Of a stretch of 64,000 nt of DNA, positions 20,153-31,700 are shown piece by piece (the first letter of the stretch is position 1; the number at the start of each line of letters is the position of its first letter). Made by a program: the position numbers and the translations under genes. Below the pieces are notes generated by a model, which made no database searches, was not told where the DNA came from, and saw only the letters and a program-made list of their open reading frames with translations. The stretch covers positions 1 through 64,000 of the forward strand of contig NZ_VKDE01000031.1 of assembly GCF_007097485.1 (NCBI RefSeq). The letters run 5' to 3'. The stretch is from Carboxylicivirga sp. M1479. GTDB lineage: Bacteria > Bacteroidota > Bacteroidia > Bacteroidales > Marinilabiliaceae.

Positions 20153-21499
20153 ATGAAACTATTCGAAACCATCCGCAACATCTGGAAAATTGAGGATCTA
20201 AGATCCAGAATCACAACTACATTTGGACTACTATTAATTTATAGGTTAGGTTCTTTTGTTGTGCTTCCTGGTATTGATCCGACGCAACTAAGTGCGCTAA
20301 AAAGTCAAACAAGGGACGGTGTATTAGGCCTACTCGATATGTTCTCAGGAGGTGCGTTTTCTAACGCTTCTATCTTTGCATTGGGTATCATGCCATATAT
20401 CTCTGCTTCTATCGTCATTCAATTGATGGGAATAGCAGTACCTTACTTTCAACGTCTTCAAAGGGAAGGTGAAAGTGGACGTAGAAAGATCAATCAGATA
20501 ACTCGTTATTTGACTGTTTTGATTTTAGTAGTACAAGCACCAGGTTACTTAACTAACCTTTTCAATCAGTTGCCAGACGCGGCTTTTGTAGCTACAGGTT
20601 GGGCGTTTACAGTTACTAGTACAATCATTTTAACTGCCGGAACAATGTTCGTGATGTGGTTAGGTGAGCGTATTACCGATAAAGGTATTGGTAACGGTAT
20701 TTCCCTAATCATCATGATTGGTATTATTGCTCGCTTACCTCAGTCGATGTTTGCCGAGTTCATATCAAGAATGGAAGCTGCTAGTGGAAGCGGTGGTTTG
20801 GTTATGTTGCTAATCGAGTTTGTTGTGTTGTTCTTTGTATTTGCTGGAACAATCGCTTTAGTTCAGGGTACTCGTCGTATTCCTGTACAGTATGCAAAGC
20901 GAATTGTTGGTAATAAGCAGTACGGAGGCGTTCGTCAATACATTCCATTAAAAGTGAATGCAGCTGGTGTTATGCCAATCATTTTTGCTCAGGCAATTAT
21001 GTTTATACCTGTAACGTTTGCAAATTATGCAGATAGTGAAGTAGCAAGTGGATTTGCGTCTATTTTTGCCAACTTTACTGGGGTAGGATATAATGTGATC
21101 TTTGCCCTAATGATTATTGCATTTACTTATTTCTATACGGCTATTACAATCAATCCAACGCAAATGGCGGAAGATATGAAACGTAATGGAGGATTTATAC
21201 CAGGTGTTAAGCCAGGTAAGAAAACGGTTGAATTCTTAGATTCAGTAATGTCTAAGATCACGCTTCCGGGTTCTGTATTCCTTGCATTAGTTGCAATCTT
21301 ACCTGCTTTTGCGATGATGGCTGGAGTTGATCAAGGTTTTGCACAGTTTTTTGGTGGTACATCATTACTAATTTTAGTAGGTGTAGTATTAGATACTTTG
21401 CAGCAAATCGAAAGTCATTTGTTGATGAGACACTATGACGGATTAACGAAGTCGGGTAGAATTATGGGCAGATCCGGTGGCGGAGCTGCTGCATTATAA
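20153..21499 (+). CDS. secY: Sec translocon channel SecY
   Basis: Protein-conducting channel of the inner membrane, working with SecE, SecG and SecA. 448 residues with ten hydrophobic segments; the GERITDKGIGNGISLIIMIG region, GTRRIPVQYAKR (cytoplasmic loop 4) and NPTQMAEDMKRNGGFIPG (loop 5) that contact ribosome and SecA are clear. No adk follows, unlike many bacteria. Confidence 0.97.
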   Translation: MKLFETIRNIWKIEDLRSRITTTFGLLLIYRLGSFVVLPGIDPTQLSALKSQTRDGVLGLLDMFSGGAFSNASIFALGIMPYISASIVIQLMGIAVPYFQRLQREGESGRRKINQITRYLTVLILVVQAPGYLTNLFNQLPDAAFVATGWAFTVTSTIILTAGTMFVMWLGERITDKGIGNGISLIIMIGIIARLPQSMFAEFISRMEAASGSGGLVMLLIEFVVLFFVFAGTIALVQGTRRIPVQYAKRIVGNKQYGGVRQYIPLKVNAAGVMPIIFAQAIMFIPVTFANYADSEVASGFASIFANFTGVGYNVIFALMIIAFTYFYTAITINPTQMAEDMKRNGGFIPGVKPGKKTVEFLDSVMSKITLPGSVFLALVAILPAFAMMAGVDQGFAQFFGGTSLLILVGVVLDTLQQIESHLLMRHYDGLTKSGRIMGRSGGGAAAL

Positions 21500-21520
21500 T
21501 GTTGTTATACGATCATTGAC

Positions 21521-22306
21521 ATGATTTATTTAAAGACTGACGAAGAAATTGAATTAATGCGCATTAGCAACCAATTGGTGGCTAAAACGCTAGGTGAAGT
21601 TGCAAAGGCTATTAAGCCAGGTGTTTCTACGTTAGAGCTAGATAAAATAGCAGAGACCTTCATTAGAGATAATGGAGGTACTCCTGCCTTTTTAAATTAT
21701 CAGGGTTTCCCTAACACACTATGTACTTCCGTTAATGAACATGTAGTACATGGTATACCAAGTGATAAACCTTTGCAAGAAGGGGATATTGTTTCGGTTG
21801 ATTGTGGGGTTTTATTAAATGATTTTTACGGTGATTCAGCCTATACTTTTCCAATTGGACAAGTTGCACCTGAAGTAAAAGCATTATTAGATGCTACCAA
21901 AGAATCGTTATATAAAGGCATTGAACAAGCAATTGAAAACAACCGCTTAGGTGATATAGGTAATGCTATCCAAACTTACACAGAGGATCTCGGTTATACC
22001 GTTGTTCGCGAAATGGTAGGGCATGGAATAGGAAAAAACTTACATGAAGCGCCTGAAGTGGCTAATTATGGTAAAAAGGGAAACGGTACTAAATTAAAGA
22101 CCGGTATGGTTATTGCTATCGAGCCAATGATCAATTTAGGCAAGCGCCAAATTGTTCAGGAAGATGATGGATGGACCATTAGAACGATCGATAATAAAGT
22201 GTCTGCTCATTATGAACATACTGTAGCAATAAGAAAAGGTAAGGCTGATATACTTTCTAGTTTTAAATTTGTAGAAGAAATATTATCTTTGCAGTCTGAA
22301 AAATAA
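21521..22306 (+). CDS. map: methionine aminopeptidase, type I
   Basis: Removes the N-terminal methionine from nascent proteins with two metal ions. 261 residues. Ligands by motif: substrate His in NEHVVHGIPSD, Asp pair in VSVDCGVLLNDFYGDSAYTF, His in GHGIGKNLHEAP, and Glu in IAIEPMIN and the C-terminal HYEHTVAI segment. Sits between secY and infA, the usual Bacteroidetes order. Confidence 0.96.
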   Translation: MIYLKTDEEIELMRISNQLVAKTLGEVAKAIKPGVSTLELDKIAETFIRDNGGTPAFLNYQGFPNTLCTSVNEHVVHGIPSDKPLQEGDIVSVDCGVLLNDFYGDSAYTFPIGQVAPEVKALLDATKESLYKGIEQAIENNRLGDIGNAIQTYTEDLGYTVVREMVGHGIGKNLHEAPEVANYGKKGNGTKLKTGMVIAIEPMINLGKRQIVQEDDGWTIRTIDNKVSAHYEHTVAIRKGKADILSSFKFVEEILSLQSEK

Positions 22307-22321
22307 AAAGTTATAGAAATT

Positions 22322-22540
22322 ATGGCGAAACAAGCCTCTATAGAACAAGACGGAACAATCATTGAAGCCTTATCCAATGCCATGTTTAGAGTGGAATTGG
22401 AAAACGGACACATCATTACTGCACATATCTCTGGTAAAATGCGTATGCATTATATTAAGATCTTACCAGGTGATAAAGTAAAGGTAGAGATGTCTCCGTA
22501 TGATTTGACAAAAGGAAGAATTTCCTATAGATACAAATAA
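22322..22540 (+). CDS. infA: translation initiation factor IF-1
   Basis: OB-fold factor that occupies the A site during initiation. 72 residues: [29 protein letters not shown] and the C-terminal [13 protein letters not shown] are diagnostic. Confidence 0.97.
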   Translation: MAKQASIEQDGTIIEALSNAMFRVELENGHIITAHISGKMRMHYIKILPGDKVKVEMSPYDLTKGRISYRYK

Positions 22541-22554
22541 TAAAGTGACTGATC

Positions 22555-22671
22555 ATGAAGGTTAGAGCATCTGTAAAGAAAAGAAGTGCCGATTGCAAAA
22601 TCGTAAAACGCAAAGGGCGCTTGTATGTGATTAATAAAAAGAATCCCAAGTTTAAACAACGTCAAGGATAA
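22555..22671 (+). CDS. rpmJ: 50S ribosomal protein L36
   Basis: A 38-residue protein, [20 protein letters not shown] then [18 protein letters not shown]. Only one cysteine (Cys14) of the usual zinc ribbon ligands is present and the His is replaced, so it is a zinc-free type, as is common in Bacteroidetes. 14 bases after infA, 11 before rpsM. Confidence 0.95.
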   Translation: MKVRASVKKRSADCKIVKRKGRLYVINKKNPKFKQRQG

Positions 22672-22682
22672 ATTATAAGATT

Positions 22683-23060
22683 ATGGCAAGGATTGCTGGA
22701 GTTGACATACCGTCAAACAAAAGAGGTGAGATAGCTTTGACTTATATCTTCGGAATAGGTAGAAGCCGTGCCCAAGAGATTCTTCAGAATGTTGGCGTTG
22801 ACGCTAATATGAAAGTTTCAGACTGGACTGACGAACAAATTAAAGCTGTTCGTGAAAGTATTTCCGACAATTATAAAATTGAAGGTGAATTACGTTCTGA
22901 GGTTCAATTAAACATCAAGCGATTGATGGATATTGGATGTTACCGTGGTATTCGTCACCGTATCGGATTACCATTGCGTGGGCAGTGTACTAAAAACAAT
23001 GCTCGTACTCGTAAGGGTAAGAAGAAAACTGTTGCAAATAAAAAGAAAGCCACTAAATAA
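22683..23060 (+). CDS. rpsM: 30S ribosomal protein S13
   Basis: Head protein forming bridges to the large subunit and contacting P-site tRNA. 125 residues, [19 protein letters not shown] start and C-terminal [20 protein letters not shown] followed by a lysine-rich tail. Confidence 0.97.
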   Translation: MARIAGVDIPSNKRGEIALTYIFGIGRSRAQEILQNVGVDANMKVSDWTDEQIKAVRESISDNYKIEGELRSEVQLNIKRLMDIGCYRGIRHRIGLPLRGQCTKNNARTRKGKKKTVANKKKATK

Positions 23061-23070
23061 TAAGTAAGAT

Positions 23071-23460
23071 ATGGCAAAGAAGTCAGGATCTCAAAAGAAG
23101 AGAGTTGTTAAAGTGGAGGCTGTTGGTCAAGCTAACATCCATTCCTCTTTCAATAACATAATCATTACATTGGCCAATCAAAATGGTCAAGTGATTTCTT
23201 GGTCTAGTGCAGGAAAAATGGGTTTCCGTGGTTCTAAAAAGAACACACCTTATGCTGCGCAAATGGCTGCTACTGATTGTTCAAAAGTAGCATTCGATTT
23301 AGGACTAAGAAAGGTAAAAGTTTATGTTAAGGGGCCAGGAAACGGTCGCGAGTCTGCGATTCGTTCTATCCACGCAGCAGGTATTGAAGTAACAGAAATT
23401 GTTGATGTTACACCACTACCGCATAATGGATGTCGTCCTCCAAAAAGAAGAAGAGTTTAA
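23071..23460 (+). CDS. rpsK: 30S ribosomal protein S11
   Basis: Platform protein next to the E-site mRNA. 129 residues; [38 protein letters not shown] and the C-terminal [15 protein letters not shown]. Confidence 0.97.
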   Translation: MAKKSGSQKKRVVKVEAVGQANIHSSFNNIIITLANQNGQVISWSSAGKMGFRGSKKNTPYAAQMAATDCSKVAFDLGLRKVKVYVKGPGNGRESAIRSIHAAGIEVTEIVDVTPLPHNGCRPPKRRRV

Positions 23461-23606
23461 TAACTCGACTAGTTGTTAACCATAGGTTTTTGATGGCAAA
23501 TTTTGAATACGAGAATTGGTTATATGATTATTTCTCCTCTCTATAATCTAGCGGCTGCCATATTCAATATTTAAAATCAAAAATTTAAAATCAAAAATTT
23601 AGAAGA
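23461..23606 (+). promoter_or_regulatory. probable structured leader of rpsD (S4 autoregulation candidate)
   Basis: This 146-base gap is far longer than the other alpha-block gaps (5-11 bases). It can pair ATGGCA (23493-23498) with TGCCAT (23556-23561), and inside that GAGAA (23511-23515) with TTCTC (23532-23536). A 14-bp unit TTTAAAATCAAAAA is repeated twice (23570-23597) just before the start codon. S4 is the known feedback regulator of the alpha operon in other bacteria, so an S4-binding leader is a reasonable inference, not shown. Confidence 0.45.
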
Positions 23607-24212
23607 ATGGCTAGATATATTGGTCCAAAAACAAAAATCGCCCGTAAATTCGGTGAAGCGATTTATGGTCCGGATAAAAATTTCGAAAGAAGAAATTTTC
23701 CTCCTGGGCAACACGGTAATAATCGTAGACGCAAAACAAGCGAATACGGATTACAGTTAAAAGAAAAGCAAAAAGCTAAATACACTTATGGTGTATTAGA
23801 AAAGCAATTCCGTAACCTGTTTAAAAAAGCTTCTCGAAGCAAAGGTATTACAGGTGAGGTATTACTAGGCTTTTTAGAATCTCGTTTAGATAACGTTGTT
23901 TATCGTATGGGAATAGCTCCTACAAGAGCAGCTGCAAGACAGCTTGTATCACACCGTCACATTGTTGTGGATGGTGGAATCGTCAATATCGCTTCTTATC
24001 AGGTAAAAGCCGATCAGATTGTGGGTATTCGCGAAAAGTCAAAATCGCTTGAAGTTATTTCAAACTCTTTGGCAAATACAGGTGTGCATAAATATTCCTG
24101 GTTAGAATGGGATCAAGATTCATTTGCAGGTAAATTCTTGAATGTACCTGAAAGAAGTGATATTCCTGAAAATATTAAAGAACAGTTGATTGTTGAATTG
24201 TATTCTAAATAA
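23607..24212 (+). CDS. rpsD: 30S ribosomal protein S4
   Basis: 16S rRNA primary binder and fidelity protein. 201 residues, [17 protein letters not shown] start, S4 RNA-binding domain with [20 protein letters not shown] and [14 protein letters not shown]. Preceded by the long leader described separately, which suggests own control; rpoA follows after 9 bases. Confidence 0.97.
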   Translation: MARYIGPKTKIARKFGEAIYGPDKNFERRNFPPGQHGNNRRRKTSEYGLQLKEKQKAKYTYGVLEKQFRNLFKKASRSKGITGEVLLGFLESRLDNVVYRMGIAPTRAAARQLVSHRHIVVDGGIVNIASYQVKADQIVGIREKSKSLEVISNSLANTGVHKYSWLEWDQDSFAGKFLNVPERSDIPENIKEQLIVELYSK

Positions 24213-24221
24213 TTAATTCTT

Positions 24222-25214
24222 ATGGCAATATTAGCATTCCAAAAACCAGATAAAGTAATTATGCTGGAAGCCGACGAAAAATTCGGCAAATTTGAATTTC
24301 GTCCGCTTGAACCAGGGTATGGTATTACCGTTGGAAATGCCTTAAGAAGAATATTGTTGTCCTCTTTAGAGGGATACGCAATTACAACTGTTAAGATCGA
24401 AGGCGTAGATCACGAATTCACTAGCATCCCTGGTGTTATTAATGATGTTACCCAGATCGTTCTTAATCTTAAGCAGGTTCGCTTCAAAAACTTGGTAGAA
24501 GATACAGAGCAGGAAACTGTGACTGTAAGTATTTCAGGGAAAGAAGAGTTTACAGCTGGTGATTTAAATCAATTCATGACAGGGTTTGAAGTATTAAACC
24601 CAGAGTTAGTAATTGCTAAGATGAACCCAGAGGTAAATCTGCAGATGGTATTGACCATTGAAAAGGGAAGAGGTTATGTTCCTTCTGAGGAAAACAAACC
24701 AGCTGAGGCAGAATTTGGTTTAATTGCTATCGATTCAATCTTTACTCCAATTCGCAACGTTAAGTATGCGATTGAAAACTATCGTGTAGAGCAAAAAACT
24801 GACTATGAAAAGTTAGTTTTGGAAATTGAGTCAGATGGTTCAATACATCCTAAGGATGCCTTAAAAGAGGCCGCAAAAATATTGATTTATCACTTCATGT
24901 TATTCTCTGATGAAAAGATTACTCTTGACTCAGATGAGAAGTTTGGCAACGAAGAGTTTGATGAAGAAGTATTACACATGCGTCAGCTTCTTAAAACTAA
25001 GCTGGTAGATATGGACTTATCAGTACGTGCGCTTAATTGTTTAAAAGCGGCCGATGTGGAAACACTTGGCGAACTTGTAACATTTAACCGTAACGACTTA
25101 CTTAAGTTCCGTAACTTCGGTAAGAAGTCACTTACTGAGTTAGACGATTTGTTACTCAACATGGGACTAACTTTCGGAATGGATACCGCAAAGTATAAAT
25201 TAGACAAGGAATAA
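24222..25214 (+). CDS. rpoA: RNA polymerase alpha subunit
   Basis: Dimerises to start core assembly; the C-terminal domain contacts UP elements and activators. 330 residues. N-domain: [20 protein letters not shown] (about 28-47). C-domain: [20 protein letters not shown] and [16 protein letters not shown]. Typical alpha-block position before rplQ. Confidence 0.97.
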   Translation: MAILAFQKPDKVIMLEADEKFGKFEFRPLEPGYGITVGNALRRILLSSLEGYAITTVKIEGVDHEFTSIPGVINDVTQIVLNLKQVRFKNLVEDTEQETVTVSISGKEEFTAGDLNQFMTGFEVLNPELVIAKMNPEVNLQMVLTIEKGRGYVPSEENKPAEAEFGLIAIDSIFTPIRNVKYAIENYRVEQKTDYEKLVLEIESDGSIHPKDALKEAAKILIYHFMLFSDEKITLDSDEKFGNEEFDEEVLHMRQLLKTKLVDMDLSVRALNCLKAADVETLGELVTFNRNDLLKFRNFGKKSLTELDDLLLNMGLTFGMDTAKYKLDKE

Positions 25215-25219
25215 TAGCG

Positions 25220-25744
25220 ATGAGACATAGAAAGAAATTTAATCATTTAGGTCGTAAGAGCGCACATCGTAAAGCGATGTTAGCTAACATGGCTTCGTCT
25301 TTAATTCTTCACAAAAGAATTAAAACAACCGTTGCTAAGGCTAAAGCATTACGTATGTATGTGGAGCCTCTTATCACTAAAACAAAAGAGCTTAGTACTG
25401 TTGAAGAACGTACACACGCTCAAAGAACTGTATTTGCATCTTTAAAAGATAAGTTTGCAGTTAAGGAGTTATTTGGTGAGGTTGCTGAAAAAGTAGCTGA
25501 CAGACCAGGAGGTTATACTCGTATTTTAAAGTTAGGTAACCGTTTAGGTGATAACGCAGAAATGTGTTTGATCGAATTGGTTGACTATAACGAAAACATG
25601 TTAAGCGAGAAGAAAACCTCTACAGCAGGTAAGAGAACAAGACGCGGACGTAGAAAAGCTACGGTTGCTTCGGAAGCTCCTGCTCAGAATGAAACTTCAA
25701 ATGAGCAGGCCTCTGATTCTACAGAAGCTGAATCAAAAGAATAA
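25220..25744 (+). CDS. rplQ: 50S ribosomal protein L17, C-terminally extended
   Basis: Large-subunit protein near the tunnel exit. 174 residues: the core ([20 protein letters not shown] to about residue 118) is normal, followed by an extra tail of about 50 residues, first Lys/Arg-rich then acidic and Ser/Glu/Ala-rich. Such tails are common in Bacteroidetes L17. Last gene of the cluster; two terminators follow. Confidence 0.96.
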   Translation: MRHRKKFNHLGRKSAHRKAMLANMASSLILHKRIKTTVAKAKALRMYVEPLITKTKELSTVEERTHAQRTVFASLKDKFAVKELFGEVAEKVADRPGGYTRILKLGNRLGDNAEMCLIELVDYNENMLSEKKTSTAGKRTRRGRRKATVASEAPAQNETSNEQASDSTEAESKE

Positions 25745-25754
25745 ATCATTGATT

Positions 25755-25786
25755 AAAAAGGAAAGACTATGGTTTTTCCTTTTTTT
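25755..25786 (+). terminator. first terminator after rplQ
   Basis: AAAAGGAAA pairs with TTTTTCCTTTT around an 8-nt loop, with a T-run continuing to 25786. Confidence 0.7.
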
Positions 25787-25799
25787 CATAAAATGCTTA

Positions 25800-25838
25800 A
25801 AAGGGGATAATGGCGAAATAGCATTATCCCTTTTTTTT
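25800..25838 (+). terminator. second terminator after rplQ
   Basis: GGGATAATG / CATTATCCC stem with flanking A and T runs (eight T residues after the stem), 14 bases after the first. The stacked pair closes the ribosomal super-cluster before eno. Confidence 0.85.
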
Positions 25839-25862
25839 AGAAGATTATCAATCAATACATAA

Positions 25863-27176
<1,314 letters not shown>

Positions 27177-27200
27177 TAATATTTCCATATGATATAAGAT

Positions 27201-27232
27201 AGGCTGGCCATTTTTTGGTCAGCCTTTTTTTT
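27201..27232 (+). terminator. terminator after eno
   Basis: AGGCTGGCC / GGTCAGCCT stem (one G-U pair) with a T-rich loop and eight T residues after it. Confidence 0.85.
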
Positions 27233-27328
27233 GTCTTCAATGCCATTAAACAATTTAGGAGCTTGGACGTTATAAAATAGCTTAACCTCACGCAGAAGCA
27301 TATTATTAATTCTATCAGCTCACTAAAT

Positions 27329-28642
27329 ATGGATTATATTAAGGAAAAAATTCTCGAGATTGGCCGACCAAAGGCCGAAATGGTTAAAGATTTACTCAAA
27401 AAGCATGGTGATGATGTTATACAAGATGTGACACTTGGACAAGTGTTAACAGGTATGAAAGGTATGGTTTCATTACTAACTTGTACATCAAAGTTAGATG
27501 CTGATGAAGGTATTCGATTCAGAGGCTATACAATTCCTCAATTACAAGAGTTACTGCCTAAAGTAAACGAAGGTGGTGAACCATTGCCAGAAGGTTTGTT
27601 TTATCTGATGCTAACGGGTGAATTACCAACCAAAGAGGATGTAAATCATATCAGTGAGCAATGGGCACAACGGGCACAAGGAATTCCGTCGCATGTGTTT
27701 AACGTTATTAATGCCTTACCTAAGGACGCACACCCGATGATTCAGTTTAACACTGCCATTTTAGCAATGTCAACAGAATCTCAATTTAGAAAGGCCTACC
27801 TAACAGGAATGGATAAGAAAGACTATTGGAGTCCTACATACGAAGGTGTTATGGATTTAATAGCTAGATTACCCGTTATTGCTGCCTATATTTACCGTCG
27901 TGTATTTCACGATGAACAGTATATCGAGATTGATCCTAGTCATGATTGGGCAGCTAACTTAGCGCATATGATGGGGCATGACAGCGATGAAGTGCATCGA
28001 TTAATGCGCCTTTATACTGTTATCCATGCCGATCATGAGGGAGGTAATGTATCGGCGCATGCTACGCACTTGGTAGGTTCAGCATTGTCAAATCCTTACT
28101 ATAGTTTTTCAGCAGGGATGAATGGTTTAGCAGGTCCTCTTCATGGTATGGCTAACCAAAATGTAATGCACTGGATTCATAAAATGATGCGTGAAATTGG
28201 TAGTGAAAACCCAACCGAGTCGCAAATAAAGGAATACGCTGAAATGACACTTAAAAATGGACAGGTTATACCTGGATATGGCCATGCCGTGCTTAGGAAA
28301 ACGGATCCACGCTTTACGGTGCAACTTGAGTTTGCTAAGAAGTATGCCCCTAATGCTCCGTTAATTCAAATGGTGGATAAAATTTACAATGTGGTGCCGG
28401 ATTTGTTATCGAAAACAGGAAAAGTTAAGAATCCTTGGCCAAATGTTGATGCAATTAGTGGATCCTTGTTGTCATCTTTCGGTATAACTGAATATCCTAT
28501 TTATACAGTTTTATTTGGAGTGTCAAGATCTTTAGGTGTATTAACTCAATTAATTTGGGATCGATTATATGGATTGCCAATTGAACGACCAAAGTCGCAG
28601 AACCTCAAGTGGTTCGTTGATAAAGTTAATTATCAAAAATAA
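27329..28642 (+). CDS. gltA: citrate synthase, eukaryotic (mitochondrial) type
   Basis: Condenses oxaloacetate and acetyl-CoA to citrate. 437 residues. It resembles the mitochondrial si-type enzyme and not the usual bacterial hexameric form: GIRFRGYTIPQLQ, PLPEGLFYLMLTGELPT, DHEGGNVSAHATHLVGSALS, GLAGPLHGMANQ, PGYGHAVLRKTDPRF and VLFGVSRSLGVLTQLIWDR follow the animal enzyme almost segment by segment. The catalytic triad is present as His236 (HEGGN), His319 (PGYGHAVLR) and Asp374 (NVDAISG). The symbol is used for function only. Stands alone behind its own terminator; icd and acn are not adjacent. Confidence 0.92.
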   Translation: MDYIKEKILEIGRPKAEMVKDLLKKHGDDVIQDVTLGQVLTGMKGMVSLLTCTSKLDADEGIRFRGYTIPQLQELLPKVNEGGEPLPEGLFYLMLTGELPTKEDVNHISEQWAQRAQGIPSHVFNVINALPKDAHPMIQFNTAILAMSTESQFRKAYLTGMDKKDYWSPTYEGVMDLIARLPVIAAYIYRRVFHDEQYIEIDPSHDWAANLAHMMGHDSDEVHRLMRLYTVIHADHEGGNVSAHATHLVGSALSNPYYSFSAGMNGLAGPLHGMANQNVMHWIHKMMREIGSENPTESQIKEYAEMTLKNGQVIPGYGHAVLRKTDPRFTVQLEFAKKYAPNAPLIQMVDKIYNVVPDLLSKTGKVKNPWPNVDAISGSLLSSFGITEYPIYTVLFGVSRSLGVLTQLIWDRLYGLPIERPKSQNLKWFVDKVNYQK

Positions 28643-28649
28643 ATATTTT

Positions 28650-28674
28650 AAAGAGGCTTAGGCCTCTTTTTTTT
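28650..28674 (+). terminator. terminator after citrate synthase
   Basis: AAGAGGC / GCCTCTT with a short loop, followed by eight T residues. Confidence 0.85.
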
Positions 28675-28783
28675 GCCTTAGAATTGAGGGGATGTTTCGC
28701 TCCAAAGTTTTTTTTCATTGCTAATGTCTTTATTAATCATCTAACCGTAAAAGATCAGTTGTTTTTTATTACTTTTATCAACA

Positions 28784-31700
28784 ATGAGTGTGTTGATTCA
28801 AAGGTTATTTGGTCATTCTTTTCGATGTAATGGCGGTTGTAGGTACAAAGCAGTTATTATTCTGCTAGTTGTATGTGCTACTTTATCCAGTGCGCAAAGT
28901 AATCGATTATCTGTTGATAGGTTTACAATTAAAGAGGGCTTATCTAATAGTCATATCACTACTTTGTTCCAAGATAGTAGAGGTTATATTTGGGTTGGTA
29001 CATCTGATGGACTCAATCGTTATGACGGTTATGGTTTTGCTATTTATCGCCATCATCCTTTGATCGATAGTACTATTGTTGGTAATTATATTCAATCAAT
29101 TATTGAAACACCGGATGGTAATATTTGGATTGGTACACGAAATAGTGGGATTGCCGTCTGGCAACGTGAAACTGGTACCTTTTTAAATATTGGTAAAGAG
29201 TCGGATTTATTTAAAGGTTTACGTGAAAATGGTGTTTATGGCATGCAGTCTATCGGCGATTATGTGTGGACTAAAACGCGTAATGCCATAGCGAAGATTA
29301 ATCATCAGACCAAGGAGTTTACAAAGTACGATCATTATTCATCTGTTCTAAAGAAAGGAAACAGTTCATCTTATTCCGTTGCTTCCACAATTGGTAAAGT
29401 GTGGTTTGGCTCAAAAGATGGTATTCAATGTATTAATAAGGAAGACGATGTGCTGCATCGTATAGAGGCAGGTAAGCTGGATAAGCAAGTAGAAGTTAGT
29501 AGTCTAGTTGTTGTGTCGGATACAATTTTGTTAGCTGGATCAGAAGAAGGGCTGTGGAAGTATGATATTAATAACGGTGTAATCAACCAGGTTTATAAGA
29601 AAACAAATCAACGTAATGTCGAGGGCATTAATACCATGTATGCTTGTGATGATGGTAAGATTTGGTTAGCAACAGCTAATGGCTTAATGTACTCGCATGC
29701 GCCTTACGATGATTATCTTCATTATGAAGTCAGTCAGCAGTTTATTGATCCATTGCGTAAGATAACAGCTATACTTGTTGATGCTAGTGGGTTATTATGG
29801 CTCGGTACCGAACAGGATGGTTTATTCAAGATTGATCAAAAGCCGTCGAAGTTTTCATCTATCTCTGTGAACGATGATATGGAATACCCCATAGATTGTT
29901 ACGATTTTAATTCGGTGTTTGTAGATGATGAAAACAATCTATGGTTAGGTACGGCACAAAAAGGTATTTATCGAATAAATCGTGATACAAAACAGTTTAA
30001 GCATTATACTATTTATCCTGCGTATGTCGATAAAAATGACCCTGATGTAAACTGTATTTACAAAGATTCAAAAGGTAACATGTGGTTTGGAACCGACGAA
30101 GGTATCTTTAAAATGCTTGCAGGCAGTCAGCGTATACATGAGTATGATTATACTTTGAGTAGCGACTTTAGATATCTGTTAAAAACCAATGTGATTAACG
30201 ATATTATAGAAGATAGATTGGGGCATATGTGGTTTGCCAGTCAGTTTGGTTTGTATCGATTTGATGGAAATAAAATTGTGAGTTATTGGTCAGATAGTGA
30301 TGCTGATTATAGCTTATGTGATGATGAAGTGAATGTGCTGTTTGAGGATGAAGAAGGGCAAATTTGGATTGGAACCAATAATGGTATTAACATTTATAAT
30401 GTGGTCAGTCGTACTTTTGAAAGCATTCGTAATCAGGATGGAAAAGATAAGGTGTTAAGTCACAACATAATTTCCGCATTTGCAGAAGATCATGATAAGA
30501 TTGTTATAGGTACGCACTCTGGACTATCATACTTTGATAAAAATGCAAAGACCACATCCTTTTGGATGGATGATGATTTATTGAGTGGAAAGGTATATGC
30601 TGTTGAGATAGATGATTACAACCGAATTTGGGTTAGTACTGGTATTGGTATATCTTCAATAATACCTGGAACCCCACCCTTCCACTACAATAATAGCGAT
30701 GGTGTACCTGATTATAATTTTAATGTAGGAGCATCGTGCAAATACATGGATAATCAATTGTTTTTTGGTGGTGACAAAGGTTTAACAATTATTGATTCTC
30801 AGGATGTGCCCACTAATATTAACAAGCCAAAGGTAGTGGTTAACGATGTAAAGGTTTTCAGAAAGGGTCGTATACAGGATTCGTATGAAGGGGAATTGGA
30901 AAAGATTGAGGTGTTGTATAGACGAAATACCATGATCAGAGTGTCTTTTGCAGCTTTGGAATACACTTATCCTTCGGCCAATACCTATCGAATAAAGTTA
31001 GAGGGTCACGATGAAGAATGGCGAGATGTAACTTATACTAATTTTGTTAATTTTTCTAACCTATCACCAGGAGAATATACCTTGCGTGTAAAGGGTGCCA
31101 ATAACGATGGTGTTTTAAGTAACAACGAAGCGAAATTAGAGATTGATGTTGTTCCTCCTTTGTGGATGTCGGGTTATGCTTATGCCTTTTATTTAATTTT
31201 TGGCATACTGCTGATTCAAACACTAATTAATTACCGAATAAGGAATTATCGAAAGGCATATAAGGCGCTTAATGAAAAGGCCTTGGATAAGAAAAGAATT
31301 GAAGTTCAAAAAGAGTCCTTGTCAAGAGTGCACCAGAGCCTTACGGATAGTATTAGTTATGCCAAGCGTATTCAAGAGGCCATGATACCATCTGAAGAAA
31401 TGGTGAAGAAGATTGTGCCAGAGTCGTTCATCTATTATCGTCCAAAAGATATTGTGAGTGGTGATTTTTATTGGGTTTATCGTAAAGATCATCAGGTGTT
31501 TTTTGCTGCCGTTGATTGTACTGGCCATGGTGTTCCTGGGGCTTTTATGTCCATTATTGGATATGATTTGTTAAAGAAAATTGTTGAGATACAGGAAGAG
31601 CATAGTCCCGGCCGAATATTGGATCAGTTAAGCCGTGAGGTGGCTCTAACCTTTCAAAAGAATGGTCAGGATGGAAGTTTGAATAAGCAAAGTGTTGACG

